Below, in pieces: positions 1-10,874 of a DNA stretch of 64,000 bases. How positions within the stretch are numbered: the stretch's first letter is position 1; each line of letters begins with the position of its first letter. Source of the DNA: Orychophragmus violaceus. Taxonomy: Eukaryota; Streptophyta; Magnoliopsida; Brassicales; Brassicaceae. The translations under genes and the position numbers were made by a program. The stretch is taken from positions 70,191,823 through 70,255,822 of the forward strand of contig CM058239.1 of assembly GCA_030180135.1 (NCBI GenBank). The letters run 5' to 3'. The notes beneath the pieces are model-generated. The model had not been told where the DNA came from and did not search any database. It worked only from the letters and a program-made list of their open reading frames with translations.

Positions 1-880
1 GATGGACGGAGAACGGTGTCCTACTCGTGGGACCTTGTGTACACGTTTAGGAGTCGTGGGTTAGTTACCATATAGGTGACGATGTTAAACCCGTGGAAGT
101 TACCGAGTTCGTAGGGCCCAACGTTGTTTTGTTATATCTTTTCTTGCGCGATAGATAGATCGAGTCCAATCGAGGACATGTGCCGCAGTGACTTCGGTTT
201 CCCTAATTCTCTTTATTTTGGCTTTGATTGTGTGTTGTGGGTTCATCACGACGTGGTAGTGCGTGATCGACCGTTATTTCTATTGATTGTTATTTTGGGT
301 TTTGGGGCGGGAATCTGTAGTTCTAGATAGACTAGAAGCCATTAGTGGGGAGCCGATTCACTGGGTGATCTTAGATCGCTCATTAGACTCTTTTGTGTTT
401 TTCAGGTTTGGCAGCGACGGGCACGGGAGATCCTCGGTGTAGTGTCGGGATTGCTTGTGGAGAGATTTCATTCGGGATTTGATTGTTTTATTTCGGTTCG
501 GCTTTGGCGCCATTTTGTGATTTTGATTTGGTTGTATATTTGACTTGACGATTGTTTGATTGATTGTATGTTTTGAAATGGCGATTGTTTGTAAAATTCT
601 ATCAAACGTTGTGCTTAACGTTTGATTACTCATAAATGAAATTGTTTCCCTGATATGAGGTTTCGTCCGAACTGACACAACTCATTGAAGTAGTACGAGT
701 TGTACAGCTTGGTACTATGGATATGAGGATAGCGGGGTCAAAGACGGATTGGTGCGAGCCTTTGTCTCAAACCGAACTATCTTTGGCTTCGTCCTATGAC
801 GAACTTTTCCCGTTCGACTTGCTCGGGCTCGATCGGTCATGTTCTTGTTTGATTGTTGACCGGTCACCTCGACGGTCAGC
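1..880. other. Unassigned LTR-like non-coding DNA
   Basis: No convincing gene lies here. The text is T/G-rich with short open frames that look like chance. It does not match the 3' LTR of the Athila-type element that follows, so it is not that element's 5' LTR. Its style (long U3-like tract, a TTTTCAG acceptor-like site near 400) resembles the LTR or leader of a Ty3 element, but I cannot find matching ends. The junction with Athila gag is near 880. Confidence 0.3.
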
Positions 881-885
881 GGAGA

Positions 886-1458
886 ATGGGAAAGGAGCGT
901 TACAAAGCTTCTCCACCTAACGAGCAGACATAGATCAAGTCCATGCTTGAGCAGCTGCTTCTTGGACAGAATAAGATGACAGGAGATCTGAATGGAAAGA
1001 TGGATTCTCTGTATCAAGATCTAAGTGGGAAGTTGGAGGCTTTGACAAGCAGAGCTGATAATCTGGACAATCGGATGACGCTAGCTGAGGCAAACATTAA
1101 GGGGAAGATGACCATGTCTCAGACGGAATATGTTAGAGCGGTTTCAGTAGAAGATGAACCTGAGCAGAGATGTGATTTAGAGACTTCAGAGCTGAAGAAT
1201 TCGAGTGAATTTCAAATTATAAGCCCTATGTCGAAAGACATAAAACCGTGTCGGTCGACACCACCTTCGAATTTCGATGACGGACCAAAATCGACGCACC
1301 TCGACATTAAGGTCGATTTGAATCAGTTCAATGTCGATCAACATCATTTCAGTGTCGATCGACACTATGGACGAGAACAGACAATCTGCCCAGAAAGGCC
1401 GAATGTTTCTAAGGACAAAGCCTACAAACCGAAGATTCCTTTCCCCAGGAAGTCTTAG
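886..1458 (+). pseudogene. Athila-type gag, C-terminal remnant
   Basis: The open part starts at the ATG at 943 (MLEQLLLGQNKMTGDLNGKM), a stretch rich in Q, L and K that resembles the C-terminal coiled part of Athila Gag. The same frame can be read upstream to 886 through a TAG at 931 and ends at a TAG at 1456. The following protease is in the same frame, so gag and protease were once one polyprotein. The Gag core and zinc knuckle are not visible. A palindrome pair (1332 and 1353) is translated here as VDQHHFSVDRH, a seven-residue repeat. Non-functional as it stands. Confidence 0.6.
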
Positions 1459-1470
1459 CAGGAGATTCAG

Positions 1471-2226
1471 TTGGAAAAGTACAAGAAGATAATGAGAGAT
1501 AAGCTAACTGAAGTCCCATTGATTGATGCTACTAAGACCATTCCTCTAGTGACGAGATGTGTTACAGACATTGTTTCTAGTAACATGACTGACAAAGGAG
1601 TCTTGATGGCCTCCGAAGTGTGCAATGCCGTGATTCATGGTAGGATTCCTAAGAAACTAAAGGATCCAGGGAGCTTTGTGTTAGACTGTTCCATCTATAG
1701 AGACAGATTTGAGAGGTCGTTGTGTGATCTCGGCTCAACTGTGAATCTCATGCCATATTATGTGGCTGTGAGATTGGGACTGATGAATTTCCAGCCCACT
1801 AGGATCTCTCTTATCCTAGCTGATCTATCGAGGAAGATTCCAGAAGGAGTTCTTGAAAACAACCCTCTCAGAGTTTGAAATTACTTCATTCCAACGGACT
1901 TTGTGGTGCTGAAGTATGAGATTGAGCCTGATGATCCTCTACTGCTCGGTAGATCCTTTTTAGCCACTGCTGGAGCTGTGGTTGATGTGAGACATGGTCT
2001 GATTGATCTCCACCTAGGAAATAATCCTTTGAAATTCAAGATGGCTAGGTTGCAGAGATACACAATTGATGGACAGAGCTTTAGTGTTGATATAGAACCA
2101 GAGGCCGAGATTGGAAAGGAGAAGATGGCAGTTCATGTCGAACATGTTCTAACATCTTCAAAGCATGTACCTACTCTTGAGAAGAAACCGCCAGACATCA
2201 CTCTTAGACCACATATGACAATGTAA
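1471..2226 (+). pseudogene. Athila-type retropepsin (aspartic protease) remnant
   Basis: This would cleave the Gag-Pol polyprotein in the virus-like particle. The frame continues from gag. The active-site region reads CDLGSTVNLMP, the degenerate D-x-G-S form common in plant Athila elements, and the strand LLLGRSFLATAGAVVDV near 1935-1990 matches the end of the retropepsin fold. A TGA at 1876-1878 breaks the frame between the two halves; both halves share one phase. No reverse transcriptase follows, so the element cannot make its own enzyme. Family call by motif only. Confidence 0.75.
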
Positions 2227-3277
2227 AGGTATGCGCTCTCTGACCGTAAGTATACTAACTCTGATGCTGATTTTGCAGGGAATAGAGTCAGAAAACGAAG
2301 TGTTTGGCCTGACCTTGCTGTGATTCCCAAGTTTCTCGGTCGGTCTCACGCACGCAACGCATATACGCCACCATGGATGAAGAGAATTTCGCAAAGGCAC
2401 GCTTTGCCTTTAGCGAACCCACCTGACCTCTGATCATCTGCCACAGTCAAGCTAACGACTTAAAACAACCGCTGAGTGGGAGGCAACCCACTGGTGAGTC
2501 TGTATATATATGAGTTTTTAGCTTAATTTTCGTTTTTGGTCTTCTTGCGTCTTTACAGGGAAGTCTAGCATAGAAACGCAATGTGTCGATCGACACATGC
2601 TTTATGTCGATCGACACATAGGACAAAAGGGGTCGATTCAGCGTTTTGGGTCGATCGATCCACTTTTATAAAACTGAAGTTTGACCGGATTCATTTTCTG
2701 AAACAAGGATTGATCGACACAAAAGGCTCGGATCGATCGACACCAAGCGAATCGAGGTAAGTATTTCTTTCCTGTCTCGCGAACTGTTCTTCATTTTCCC
2801 CAAAATCCCCAATCGCGAATCAACTGCCACAAATCCAATTTTCCTTGTTTCTTAACCAAATCATCGATTCCAAAGCCTAACCTGAGCGGATTTTCACCCC
2901 TATCCATATCTACAATCCGTTTGAATCGATTCCAAGGTATGTTCTCTAAAACTCCAATTTTCAGATTCGGCTGCAAGGGTAAAACTTCAATTTTGGCTCT
3001 CCTCCCTTGATCCCGTGATGAAATAGCAATGATTTAGGGTGTTTGGTAGTGGAATGATGATGCCTGAGTGATTTTCACGATTGATTTTGCAAGTTTCTGA
3101 GAATTTCGGTTTTGTGATGAAACTTGTGATTTTGTGCGAAACTTAAAGAAGTAAAAACGTGAATAGGATGATTGTGATGCTCTGTGTGATACTGATTTTG
3201 CTGTTGTTGAGGATTTGATAAGTTTTAGCTCTTGATTTTGCAACTATTTCCAGTTTATACTAATTTTTTGCTCACAG
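2227..3277. other. Athila spacer between protease and ORF1, RT and integrase deleted
   Basis: No gene is visible. The segment around 2470-2495 (GAGTGGGAGGCAACCCAC) is of the kind found downstream of pol in plant Athila-like elements. That places the right end of a pol deletion just upstream. It carries one 21-bp palindrome pair (2584 and 2605) and looser TCGATCGA motifs at 2651 and 2733. Confidence 0.55.
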
Positions 3278-3804
3278 ATGCCTCCAAAGAAGAGAACTCG
3301 TACGAACGAAGCAAGTACATCTGGGGCAGCACCACCAGAGCCTCCACCGCCTATGACTCCTCAGTGTCCTCCAGGTTTTCCACATCTACCTGCAGAGTTC
3401 CCGACGCATCCGTGGCCTAGAGGAGAACGGGATAAGATACTTACAGAGATGGTATGGGATAAACCACTCAGGAAGATTGTGACAGATCTTGGTTGTCTTC
3501 ACAGAGAGGTATTAGACACCTAGGATGAGTATGACACCCTGTTGTACAATGGGTGGTGCGATGTCGAGATCAGGCCTACTTAGTTGGTGAGCCCTGATTT
3601 TATACGGATGACTGGTATGCTAGATCAGGTTAGCGCTATGCTTGAGGAGGATAGGTATGGGAACCATGCCTTATGTCCGCTATGCTCTATACCCGGAGTT
3701 GGTACGTCAGTTTATGGCCACAGTACGGGTCACTTACAGAGACTGGAACGCCAAGAATGCGCAGGAAGGTCATTTGTGCTTCATGATACATGGCAGGAGA
3801 TACA
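3278..3804 (+). pseudogene. Athila ORF1, 5' part, cut by Cop-1
   Basis: The start (MPPKKRTRTNEASTSG) opens a proline-rich N-terminus followed by WDKPLRKIVTDLGCLHREVL. Stops at 3521-3523 and near 3580, and a frameshift near 3650, break the frame. It continues as YVRYALYPELVRQFMATVRV and then FMIHGRRYML, where Cop-1 enters. Together with 11554-12473 this resembles the Athila ORF-1 family, the extra gene between pol and the 3' LTR in Athila elements. Its role is unknown. Non-functional: nonsense codons, a frameshift and a 7.7-kb insertion. Confidence 0.65.
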
Positions 3805-4482
3805 TGTTGGAATTGTGTCCAGTAATCTCGGTACTGTCTCTAGAAAGTAAGAGTATGTCAATGATCAGACATAAGTCATATAATACTGGGGGTCATGATG
3901 GCTTGCTAGAGTCCGCTCATGATCTATAAGTCTTGGACTTATTACCTTTATTATATGATCCCATATGGGTCACACGCCTAAGCTTACAGGAAAATGTGTA
4001 GGAACGGATTGACAGAAGTACGGTAAAAGTGCTAGGCATTTACTGTACTTAGAGATTAAAGGGTTCAGCAATCGTGTGTCGATCGATACACAAGGTGTGT
4101 CGATCGACACAGTGCGTGAACGCCTAGGAAATAATAAGACCGAGAATTGAGCCCGAAAGCCCATGAGAACTAAGACAGGTTTTAAATGAATAAAACCTGA
4201 CCTAGCTCTCTAATTCTCAAAGAGGTCTGCGCTCTCTCTCTCTCTCTCTGTCGCCTCCCTCCTCGTGTTCTAGCAGCCAGATTCCTTTGCGTGCGTGTGT
4301 GAACCTTTGGAGGATCCATCCCTTGGTGGCTCTCTGATCTCTGACCTGTTCTCCCTTTCCGCTGCACAAAACAGGTAAAAGGTGAGATCAACAATTGTTT
4401 CTAATCAAGAGAACCTAGATCCGCATGTTTAGGATAATCTGAATCAGAGAATTGAATCAGGATTCATCTAAACATTCCTACA
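3805..4482 (+). repeat. Cop-1 5' LTR
   Basis: It begins TGTTGGAATTGTGTCC and ends ACATTCCTACA. It contains a palindrome pair at 4077 and 4098, a CT microsatellite near 4230 and a GT-rich tract near 4290. It would hold the promoter and poly(A) signals; I cannot place the transcription start exactly. Confidence 0.96.
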
Positions 4483-4483
4483 G

Positions 4484-4495
4484 TGGTATCAGAGC
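4484..4495 (+). promoter_or_regulatory. Cop-1 primer binding site
   Basis: TGGTATCAGAGC lies two bases after the 5' LTR. It is the complement of the 3' end of plant initiator tRNA-Met, the usual copia primer for minus-strand DNA synthesis. Confidence 0.93.
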
Positions 4496-6046
4496 TATTG
4501 GTTCTGGTTTTTCTTGTTTAGATTCATGTTTAGGATTGTTTAAAGAGGTGTTTTTGAATCAATCTACTGATAAGATTAAAACACTTAAGAAACAAGAATT
4601 GAATCCTAAACAAACAGTTGAAAAATCGCATGACCAAGCTATATTGATTTGGTATGCGACCTAAACTGATTTTTGCATCGACTGAGATCGCATTGCATCG
4701 ATCGATGCAATGCATGGATCGATCGTTGCAACAGCGAGAGATTGACCACGATCGCATGGATCGATCAAACGATCGCATGGATCTCGCGAGAATCTCTCGG
4801 CCAAATTTGTTAACCGTTCGTGCACGCGTGAGAGCATCGATCGATGCAGGATCGATGCACGATCGATGCAGGATCGATGCTGAGAGCGTCGATCGATGCG
4901 GTTAGGGTTTTGGCTCGGTTTAATGTAATTAAAACTTAAACCGTCACGGTTTAATAAACAGACTTAATAAATTTATTAAGTTCTGGTTAAACCGGGATAA
5001 GAAATCCAATGTCGAAATAATTATTGGATTTAGTGCCTAAACCAGGATTTTCTAATTTGATTTGGTTGGACCAAATAAATTGAGAAAATCCGGTTTAGTA
5101 AATAACCGGTTGACAATTGTGGTCGTCGTAGTAATTAATTTTGGTTAGACCAATTTTAATGAACCAGACCGGTTATGTCATTTAATTGGACAATTGGGTC
5201 ATGTCTTGGACATGGACCAATTCTTGGGCCTCGGGCCAAGAAGTTAAAACAATTGGGCCAATTATTTGAGTCTTTCTTCAGATTAATTTAAAATTTATTT
5301 TATAAAATTATAAAGTCGATTTTAAATTAAAGTTTCCGAAATTTTGAAATTAGAAAGTTTCTTAAAATAGAAGTTTCTAGATTTGCGAGTTTTGGATTTT
5401 AAAGAAATTTCTAAAGTTAGAAAGTTTCCGGTTTTAGAAAGTTTCCAATTTTAGAAAGTTTCCCAAAATAGTAGGTTTCCAAAAATAGAAAGTTTCCCGA
5501 AATAGTAATCTTCTATTTTGGGAATGAAATTTTAATAAACCTACGAACCTCAAATAATATCAAGCGTTGGATGTCTTGCCCAGTCTATGTCAGCTGTCGA
5601 AGCTCATTCAATTGTATTCATGGCCTTACAGTGTGAGGGTGTCTACTTTTGCGTGTATAAGACGGTTTGTGGTTCATAAATGTCATTGGGAGTCCCAGAC
5701 ATTAATGATTACATGACTGTATAGTCTGGTTTTCTTGACTAGGCCATCGGGAGTCCCGGGCCTTGAGACATCAGAGTGAATTGGGCCTCGGGCCCAGATT
5801 CACAACAAAGAGTTATATCACGGATATAATTAGCCGACAAAGGGCTTACCGATATAAGCTAAGGTTGGGTGACGGCCAGTGGCTAACTTTGATCTTAGTT
5901 ATATGTGGATCTTGGAATCATTATATTCTATTGAGGGTAACTTATGTTATTGAATATAATGCGTGATTAATTATATTAAGTATAATATAAGATTAATCAT
6001 ATTGAACATATTAACTAATAACCTTTTTATCTTATATATTTCAGCT
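4496..6046 (+). other. Cop-1 long untranslated leader
   Basis: About 1.55 kb without a supported gene. The first part (4680-4900) is packed with TCGATCGA palindromes, including one 21-bp pair (4696 and 4717) and a run of half-sites 11 bp apart. The middle is A/T-rich with repeated GAAAGTTTC motifs (5330-5510). The end reads TATATATTTCAGCT just before the ATG, like a 3' splice site. The same leader layout occurs in Cop-3. A spliced leader or a packaging signal is possible (inference). Confidence 0.6.
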
Positions 6047-9000
6047 ATGACTACTACAAGCACACAAAACACATTCTCAATCCGGTCTGTTCTCGAAAAG
6101 GAGAAGCTGACTGGAACGAACTTCCTGACGTGGTCAAGGAACTTGAGGCTGGTCCTCAAGCAGGAGAAGAAGGATTATGTCCTTCGTGATCCTCTCCCCG
6201 AGAGGCCTGCTAACAATGCCGCCAGGACTCTGCATAATGCTTGGGAAAAGCATTCGTCAGATGAAAATGATGTGTATTGCCTTATGTTGGCGACAATGAC
6301 TGCTGAGCTGCAAATGCAGTTCGAGAGTGTTTTGTCACCAATTGAGATAATGGCAAGCCTGAAATCGCTTTTTCAGGAGCAAGCAAGGACTGAGAGGTTT
6401 CAAACAGTTAAGAACCTCTTAGACTGTAAGTTGGCTGCAAATGCGGCAGTGAGTCCTCATGTCTTGAAGATGATGGGTTATCTCGATCATCTTCAGAAAC
6501 TCGACTGCCCTATCAGCCAGGAACTTGCCTGCGACATCATTCTGCAGTCATTACCTGCAAGCTATGATCAGTTCATTCTGAACTTTAACATGCATGGCTT
6601 GAGTAAGACATTGCCTGAGCTTCACGGAATGCTCAAGACTGCAGAGCCCAACTTGAGGAAAACCGCCAAGGACCCCAATGTGCTTATGGTGCAAAAGGGC
6701 AAGGGGTTTAAGAAATCCTCTGCTAAGGATAAGGGAAAGGCCAAGGCTGTCCAAGTCGCGGACAAGGACACGCCAAAGCCCAAGCCCAAGTCCAAGGCTG
6801 GGCCAACTGACATATGCAGGTTCTGTAAAGAACCAGGGCATTGGAGGAGAGAATGTAAGAAATTCCAAGAAGGTCTAAAGGAATTGAAGAAGAAGACTCT
6901 CGAGACTTCTTCGACAGGTATTTTTGTTATAGAAGTTAATACGACTACTTCTGATAATACCTCATGGGTTATGGATACTGGTTGTGGGGCTCATATTTGT
7001 ACTAATATGCAGGCACTCAGCAACAGTAGAAGGCTGAAACAAGGACAAGTGGAGCTACGAGTTGGGAATGGAGCGAAAGTTCCAGCACTAGCTGTAGGCA
7101 CATACTTGTTGTCTTTACCTTCGGGATTGATTTTAGAACTCAATAATTGTTATTTTGTACCTGCTATAAGCAGAAATATTATTTCAATTTCTTTGTTGGA
7201 TTTGGAAGGTTATGATTTTTCAGTTAAGAATAAATTATGTTCCTTCAATCGCAACAATTTGTTCTATGGTTCTGCCCCTCTTACGAATGGGCTTTACATA
7301 CTCGATCAATCCGCGCCAATTTATAACATTAATACCAAACGGTTCAAACCTAATGAGGAGAACCGAACGTTTCTATGGCATTGTCGTTTAGGGCACATCA
7401 GCGAGAAACGCATCAAGAGGCTCCATTCGAATGGACTTCTTGGCTCATTTGACTTTGAGTCATGTGAGAAATGCGAATCCTGCATGATGGGCAAAATGAC
7501 ACGGGCTCCCTTTAATAAACCTAACGAGAGGGCCAGTGACTTATTGGGCGTGATACACACTGATGTGTGTGGCCCAATGTCCACAAATGCAAGAGGAAAC
7601 TATCAGTACTTCATTACCTTCACTGATGATTTCAGTAGGTATGGATATGTTTATTTGATGAAACATAAGTCTGAATCTTTTGAGAAGTTCAGAGAATTCC
7701 AAAATGAAGTACAGAACCAACTTGGCAAAAGCATTAAGGCTCTTCGGTCCGACCGAGGAGGAGAATACTTGAGCCAAGAATTCAGTGATCATCTAAGAGA
7801 GTGTGGGATCGTATCCCAACTCACTCCTCCCGGAACACCTCAATGGAATGGTGTGTCTGAGAGGAGAAATCGGACCTTATTGGATATGGTTCGATCTATG
7901 ATGAGTCACACAGACCTTCCGATATCCCTTTGGGGATATGCTCTGCTAACAGCAGTGTTCACTCTAAATAGAGCGCCATCGAAAGCAGTAGCAAAGACAC
8001 CATATGAATTATGGACTGGAGTGGCTCCAGTGCTGTCTTATCTTAGAATTTGGGGTTGTGAAGCCTATGTCAAGAGATTGATCTCAGATAAGCTTACACC
8101 AAAGTCTGATAAATGCTACTTCATTGGTTATCCGAAGGAAACCAATGCTTATTACTTCTATCTACGTTCCGAGAACAAGATCTTTGTTGCCCGGGATTGT
8201 AACTTTCTTGAGAGGGAGTTTCTCTCTAAGAAAGACAGTGGGAGTAAGGTACTGCTTGAAGAAATTCAAGATGAACAGGATACTGCTCAACCTAATGAGG
8301 AAGAGCAGCAGGAGGACCTACAAGAAATTGTAGAGCCTGAACCTGTAGTACCTGAAGTTCGAAGATCCGGGAGGATCCGTCACGAACCCGAGAGATATCA
8401 AGGATTCCTCGTGACTGACTGTCATGATCTTCTGATCATTGATGGTGATGAACCATCGAACTTCAATCAAGCCATGATGGGCCCAGATTCCTCAAAGTGG
8501 CGCAAGGCCACTGATTCCGAAATGGACTCCATGTCGGTCAACCAAGTGTTTTCGTTGGTTGACTTACCCGCTGGTGTAAAAGACATCGAGTGCAAATGGA
8601 TCTTCAAGAAGAAGATTGACGTGGATGGAAATGTCCAGATTTATAAAGCCAGGTTGGTGGCAAAAGGTTTCAGACAAGTTCACGGTGTGGATTACGATGA
8701 AACCTATTCACCAGTGGCTATGATGAAATCTATTCGGATTCTACTAGCAACTGCAGCTTTTCATGATTATGAAATTTGGCAGATGGACATGAAAACCGCC
8801 TTCCTGAATGGTATTCTGGAAGAGGATGTGTATATGACACAACCTGACGGTTACATAGATCCAAAGAATGCTGGGAAAGTATGCAAGCTTCATAAATCAA
8901 TTTATGGATTGAAGCAAGCATCGAGGAGCTGGAATCTTCGTTTTGATGAAGCGATCAAGCAATTTGACTTCATCAGAAACGAAGAAGAACAATGCGTGTA

Positions 9001-10024
9001 TAAGAAAACTAGTGGGAGCAAGATAGTATTTCTTATTCTGTATGTCGATGACATACTGCTTCTCGGAAACGACATTCCAATGCTGAAGTCCGTAAAGGAC
9101 TGGCTTGGAAGTTGTTTTTCCATGAAAGACATGGGTGAAGCCGCATACGTTCTTGGAATCAGGATCTACCGGGATAGATCTAGAAGGCTGATAGGCTTGT
9201 GTCAAGATTCATATATTGACAAAGTCCTGCAAAGATTCAGCATGAAGGATTCCAAGAAGGGCTTCACGCCAATGGTACATGGCACAACGCTAAGCAAGAA
9301 GCAGAGCCCTACGACGGCTGATGAGCTTGAGCGCATGAAGAATATTCCTTATGCATCTGCAATAGGATCTATCATGTATGCCATGATCTGTACTCGTCCT
9401 GATGTTGCTTATGCATTGAGCATGACGAGTAGATACCAGTCAAATCCAGGTGAAAACCATTGGATTGCCGTAAAGAATATCTTGAAGTATCTAAGACATA
9501 CTAAAGATAAGTTCTTAGTGTACGGTGGAAGTGATGTGCTTAAAGTCAGTGGATTCACGGACGCAAGTTTCCAGACAGACCAAGATGATTTCCGGTCACA
9601 GTCCGGTTATATCTTTTGTCTGAATGGCGGTGCAATCAGTTGGAGAAGCTCCAAGCAAGACACCGTTGCTGATTCCACTACAGAAGCTGAATATATCGCC
9701 GCCTCAGAAGCTGCGAAGGAAGCTGTTTGGATACGAAAGTTCATTATTGAACTAGGTGTGATACCAGATGCGGCTGAGCCTCTGGCACTGTTTTGTGACA
9801 ACAATGGTGCTATAGCTCAGGCAAAGGAACCAAGATCACACCAGAAATCCAAGCATGTTCTAAGAAGATTTCACTTGATACGTGACATCATTAATAGAAA
9901 GGAAGTCAAGATCAGCCGAGTTCAGACAGATGATAACGTCGCTAATCCGTTGACAAAGCCACTCCCAAGGCCTAAGCTCGAGTTTCTGACTGAAGCTGTA
10001 GGCATTAGAGACATTGAAATATAA
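6047..10024 (+). CDS. Cop-1 Gag-Pol polyprotein, intact
   Basis: A single 1325-aa copia polyprotein. The frame is open from 5963, but I choose the ATG at 6047 because it follows TTTCAGCT and matches the Gag starts of Cop-2 and Cop-3. Order: Gag (UBN2-like, residues about 10-210); zinc knuckle CRFCKEPGHWRREC (257-270); protease with MDTGCGAH (catalytic D310); integrase zinc region starting HCRLGH (445) and CEKCESC; integrase core D506, D569 and E605, the D-D-35-E spacing; reverse transcriptase with YVDD at 999-1002; RNase H starting FTDASF (D1172) and containing TEAEYIA. It would package, copy and integrate the element. No nonsense codon or frameshift is seen and every catalytic motif checked is present. 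Confidence 0.96.
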   Translation: MTTTSTQNTFSIRSVLEKEKLTGTNFLTWSRNLRLVLKQEKKDYVLRDPLPERPANNAARTLHNAWEKHSSDENDVYCLMLATMTAELQMQFESVLSPIEIMASLKSLFQEQARTERFQTVKNLLDCKLAANAAVSPHVLKMMGYLDHLQKLDCPISQELACDIILQSLPASYDQFILNFNMHGLSKTLPELHGMLKTAEPNLRKTAKDPNVLMVQKGKGFKKSSAKDKGKAKAVQVADKDTPKPKPKSKAGPTDICRFCKEPGHWRRECKKFQEGLKELKKKTLETSSTGIFVIEVNTTTSDNTSWVMDTGCGAHICTNMQALSNSRRLKQGQVELRVGNGAKVPALAVGTYLLSLPSGLILELNNCYFVPAISRNIISISLLDLEGYDFSVKNKLCSFNRNNLFYGSAPLTNGLYILDQSAPIYNINTKRFKPNEENRTFLWHCRLGHISEKRIKRLHSNGLLGSFDFESCEKCESCMMGKMTRAPFNKPNERASDLLGVIHTDVCGPMSTNARGNYQYFITFTDDFSRYGYVYLMKHKSESFEKFREFQNEVQNQLGKSIKALRSDRGGEYLSQEFSDHLRECGIVSQLTPPGTPQWNGVSERRNRTLLDMVRSMMSHTDLPISLWGYALLTAVFTLNRAPSKAVAKTPYELWTGVAPVLSYLRIWGCEAYVKRLISDKLTPKSDKCYFIGYPKETNAYYFYLRSENKIFVARDCNFLEREFLSKKDSGSKVLLEEIQDEQDTAQPNEEEQQEDLQEIVEPEPVVPEVRRSGRIRHEPERYQGFLVTDCHDLLIIDGDEPSNFNQAMMGPDSSKWRKATDSEMDSMSVNQVFSLVDLPAGVKDIECKWIFKKKIDVDGNVQIYKARLVAKGFRQVHGVDYDETYSPVAMMKSIRILLATAAFHDYEIWQMDMKTAFLNGILEEDVYMTQPDGYIDPKNAGKVCKLHKSIYGLKQASRSWNLRFDEAIKQFDFIRNEEEQCVYKKTSGSKIVFLILYVDDILLLGNDIPMLKSVKDWLGSCFSMKDMGEAAYVLGIRIYRDRSRRLIGLCQDSYIDKVLQRFSMKDSKKGFTPMVHGTTLSKKQSPTTADELERMKNIPYASAIGSIMYAMICTRPDVAYALSMTSRYQSNPGENHWIAVKNILKYLRHTKDKFLVYGGSDVLKVSGFTDASFQTDQDDFRSQSGYIFCLNGGAISWRSSKQDTVADSTTEAEYIAASEAAKEAVWIRKFIIELGVIPDAAEPLALFCDNNGAIAQAKEPRSHQKSKHVLRRFHLIRDIINRKEVKISRVQTDDNVANPLTKPLPRPKLEFLTEAVGIRDIEI

Positions 10025-10874
10025 TCTAAATTTGAGTGGGAGTTTGAGGGCTTTTATTTAGTTATTTGATATGTTCTTGTAAAACATTCTTATGTTTAAT
10101 GAAATTATTATTTCAAGATTATTTTAACTGTGATGAAATAATCGTTCCAAAGTGATATAAACCATTTTATAGGTCATCGAAGTAAGTGACTTGATCTTGA
10201 GTCATCAAAGTCATTTAGCTTGATCATGAGACCCTATATTTGATAGATGGATTATATCATCCAGTCCCTAGTCGAAGGTTGTTGAAATTGGAACACCAAC
10301 AACCGTGAGAGACTGGATTGGTATGTGACTTATGACAAAGTCTCAGTGTGTCATAGATGCGCGGCATCAAAGTCAATACATAGGTGTATGTTGGGAACAT
10401 ACGACCGGACAAGACCCGATTATGAGAACTCTTCAGGATATTTATATCTGTGTCATAAGAGATTCTCACTACGACTATAGAGTATAGTCCTTAGACCTGA
10501 GTTCGCATGCATGTGACTGCACATGGACTGATGCACTTTGATCATTGTCTAACGCTATCGTTCTGCGATAGTTATAAGGACCTTGTTTGGGTACATTATG
10601 AAATGAGTAGTTTACAGTGATGGAACAAGACGGAATTTGTCCCTCCAATATAAATGGAGTGAATATCTCTAGGCCAATCGGAGATTTGAATACTGGAAAA
10701 TGCATGGCCATGCTCAAACGGACTGTCCCGAGTCGTTTGGATTGTCAGTATCAAATCAGAGTCCGATGAACAAGATTAGGCTTTATAAGGATGACACCAA
10801 TCTTGCCTTATGACTAATCGAGATATTGTGACAAAAGGATTATGAATACAGAGATTCCAGTACAAGTGGGAGAT
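10025..10874 (+). other. Cop-1 3' untranslated region with PPT
   Basis: No gene is seen. It ends with the polypurine tract AAGTGGGAGAT (10864-10874) directly against the 3' LTR, the primer for plus-strand synthesis. The same tract precedes the 3' LTRs of Cop-2 and Cop-3. Confidence 0.85.

Noticed and set aside
2636..2745. Additional TCGATCGA sites in the Athila spacer as pairs
   Set aside because: Centre distances are 18 and 23 bp, not 21, so they were not counted.
3970..4394. Minus-strand ORFs in the Cop-1 LTR (also 11040-11465)
   Set aside because: Antisense shadows within an LTR, partly of CT microsatellite and palindromes.
4484..4495. tRNA-Met fragments at several places
   Set aside because: These are primer binding sites beside LTRs, not tRNA genes; no cloverleaf flanks them.
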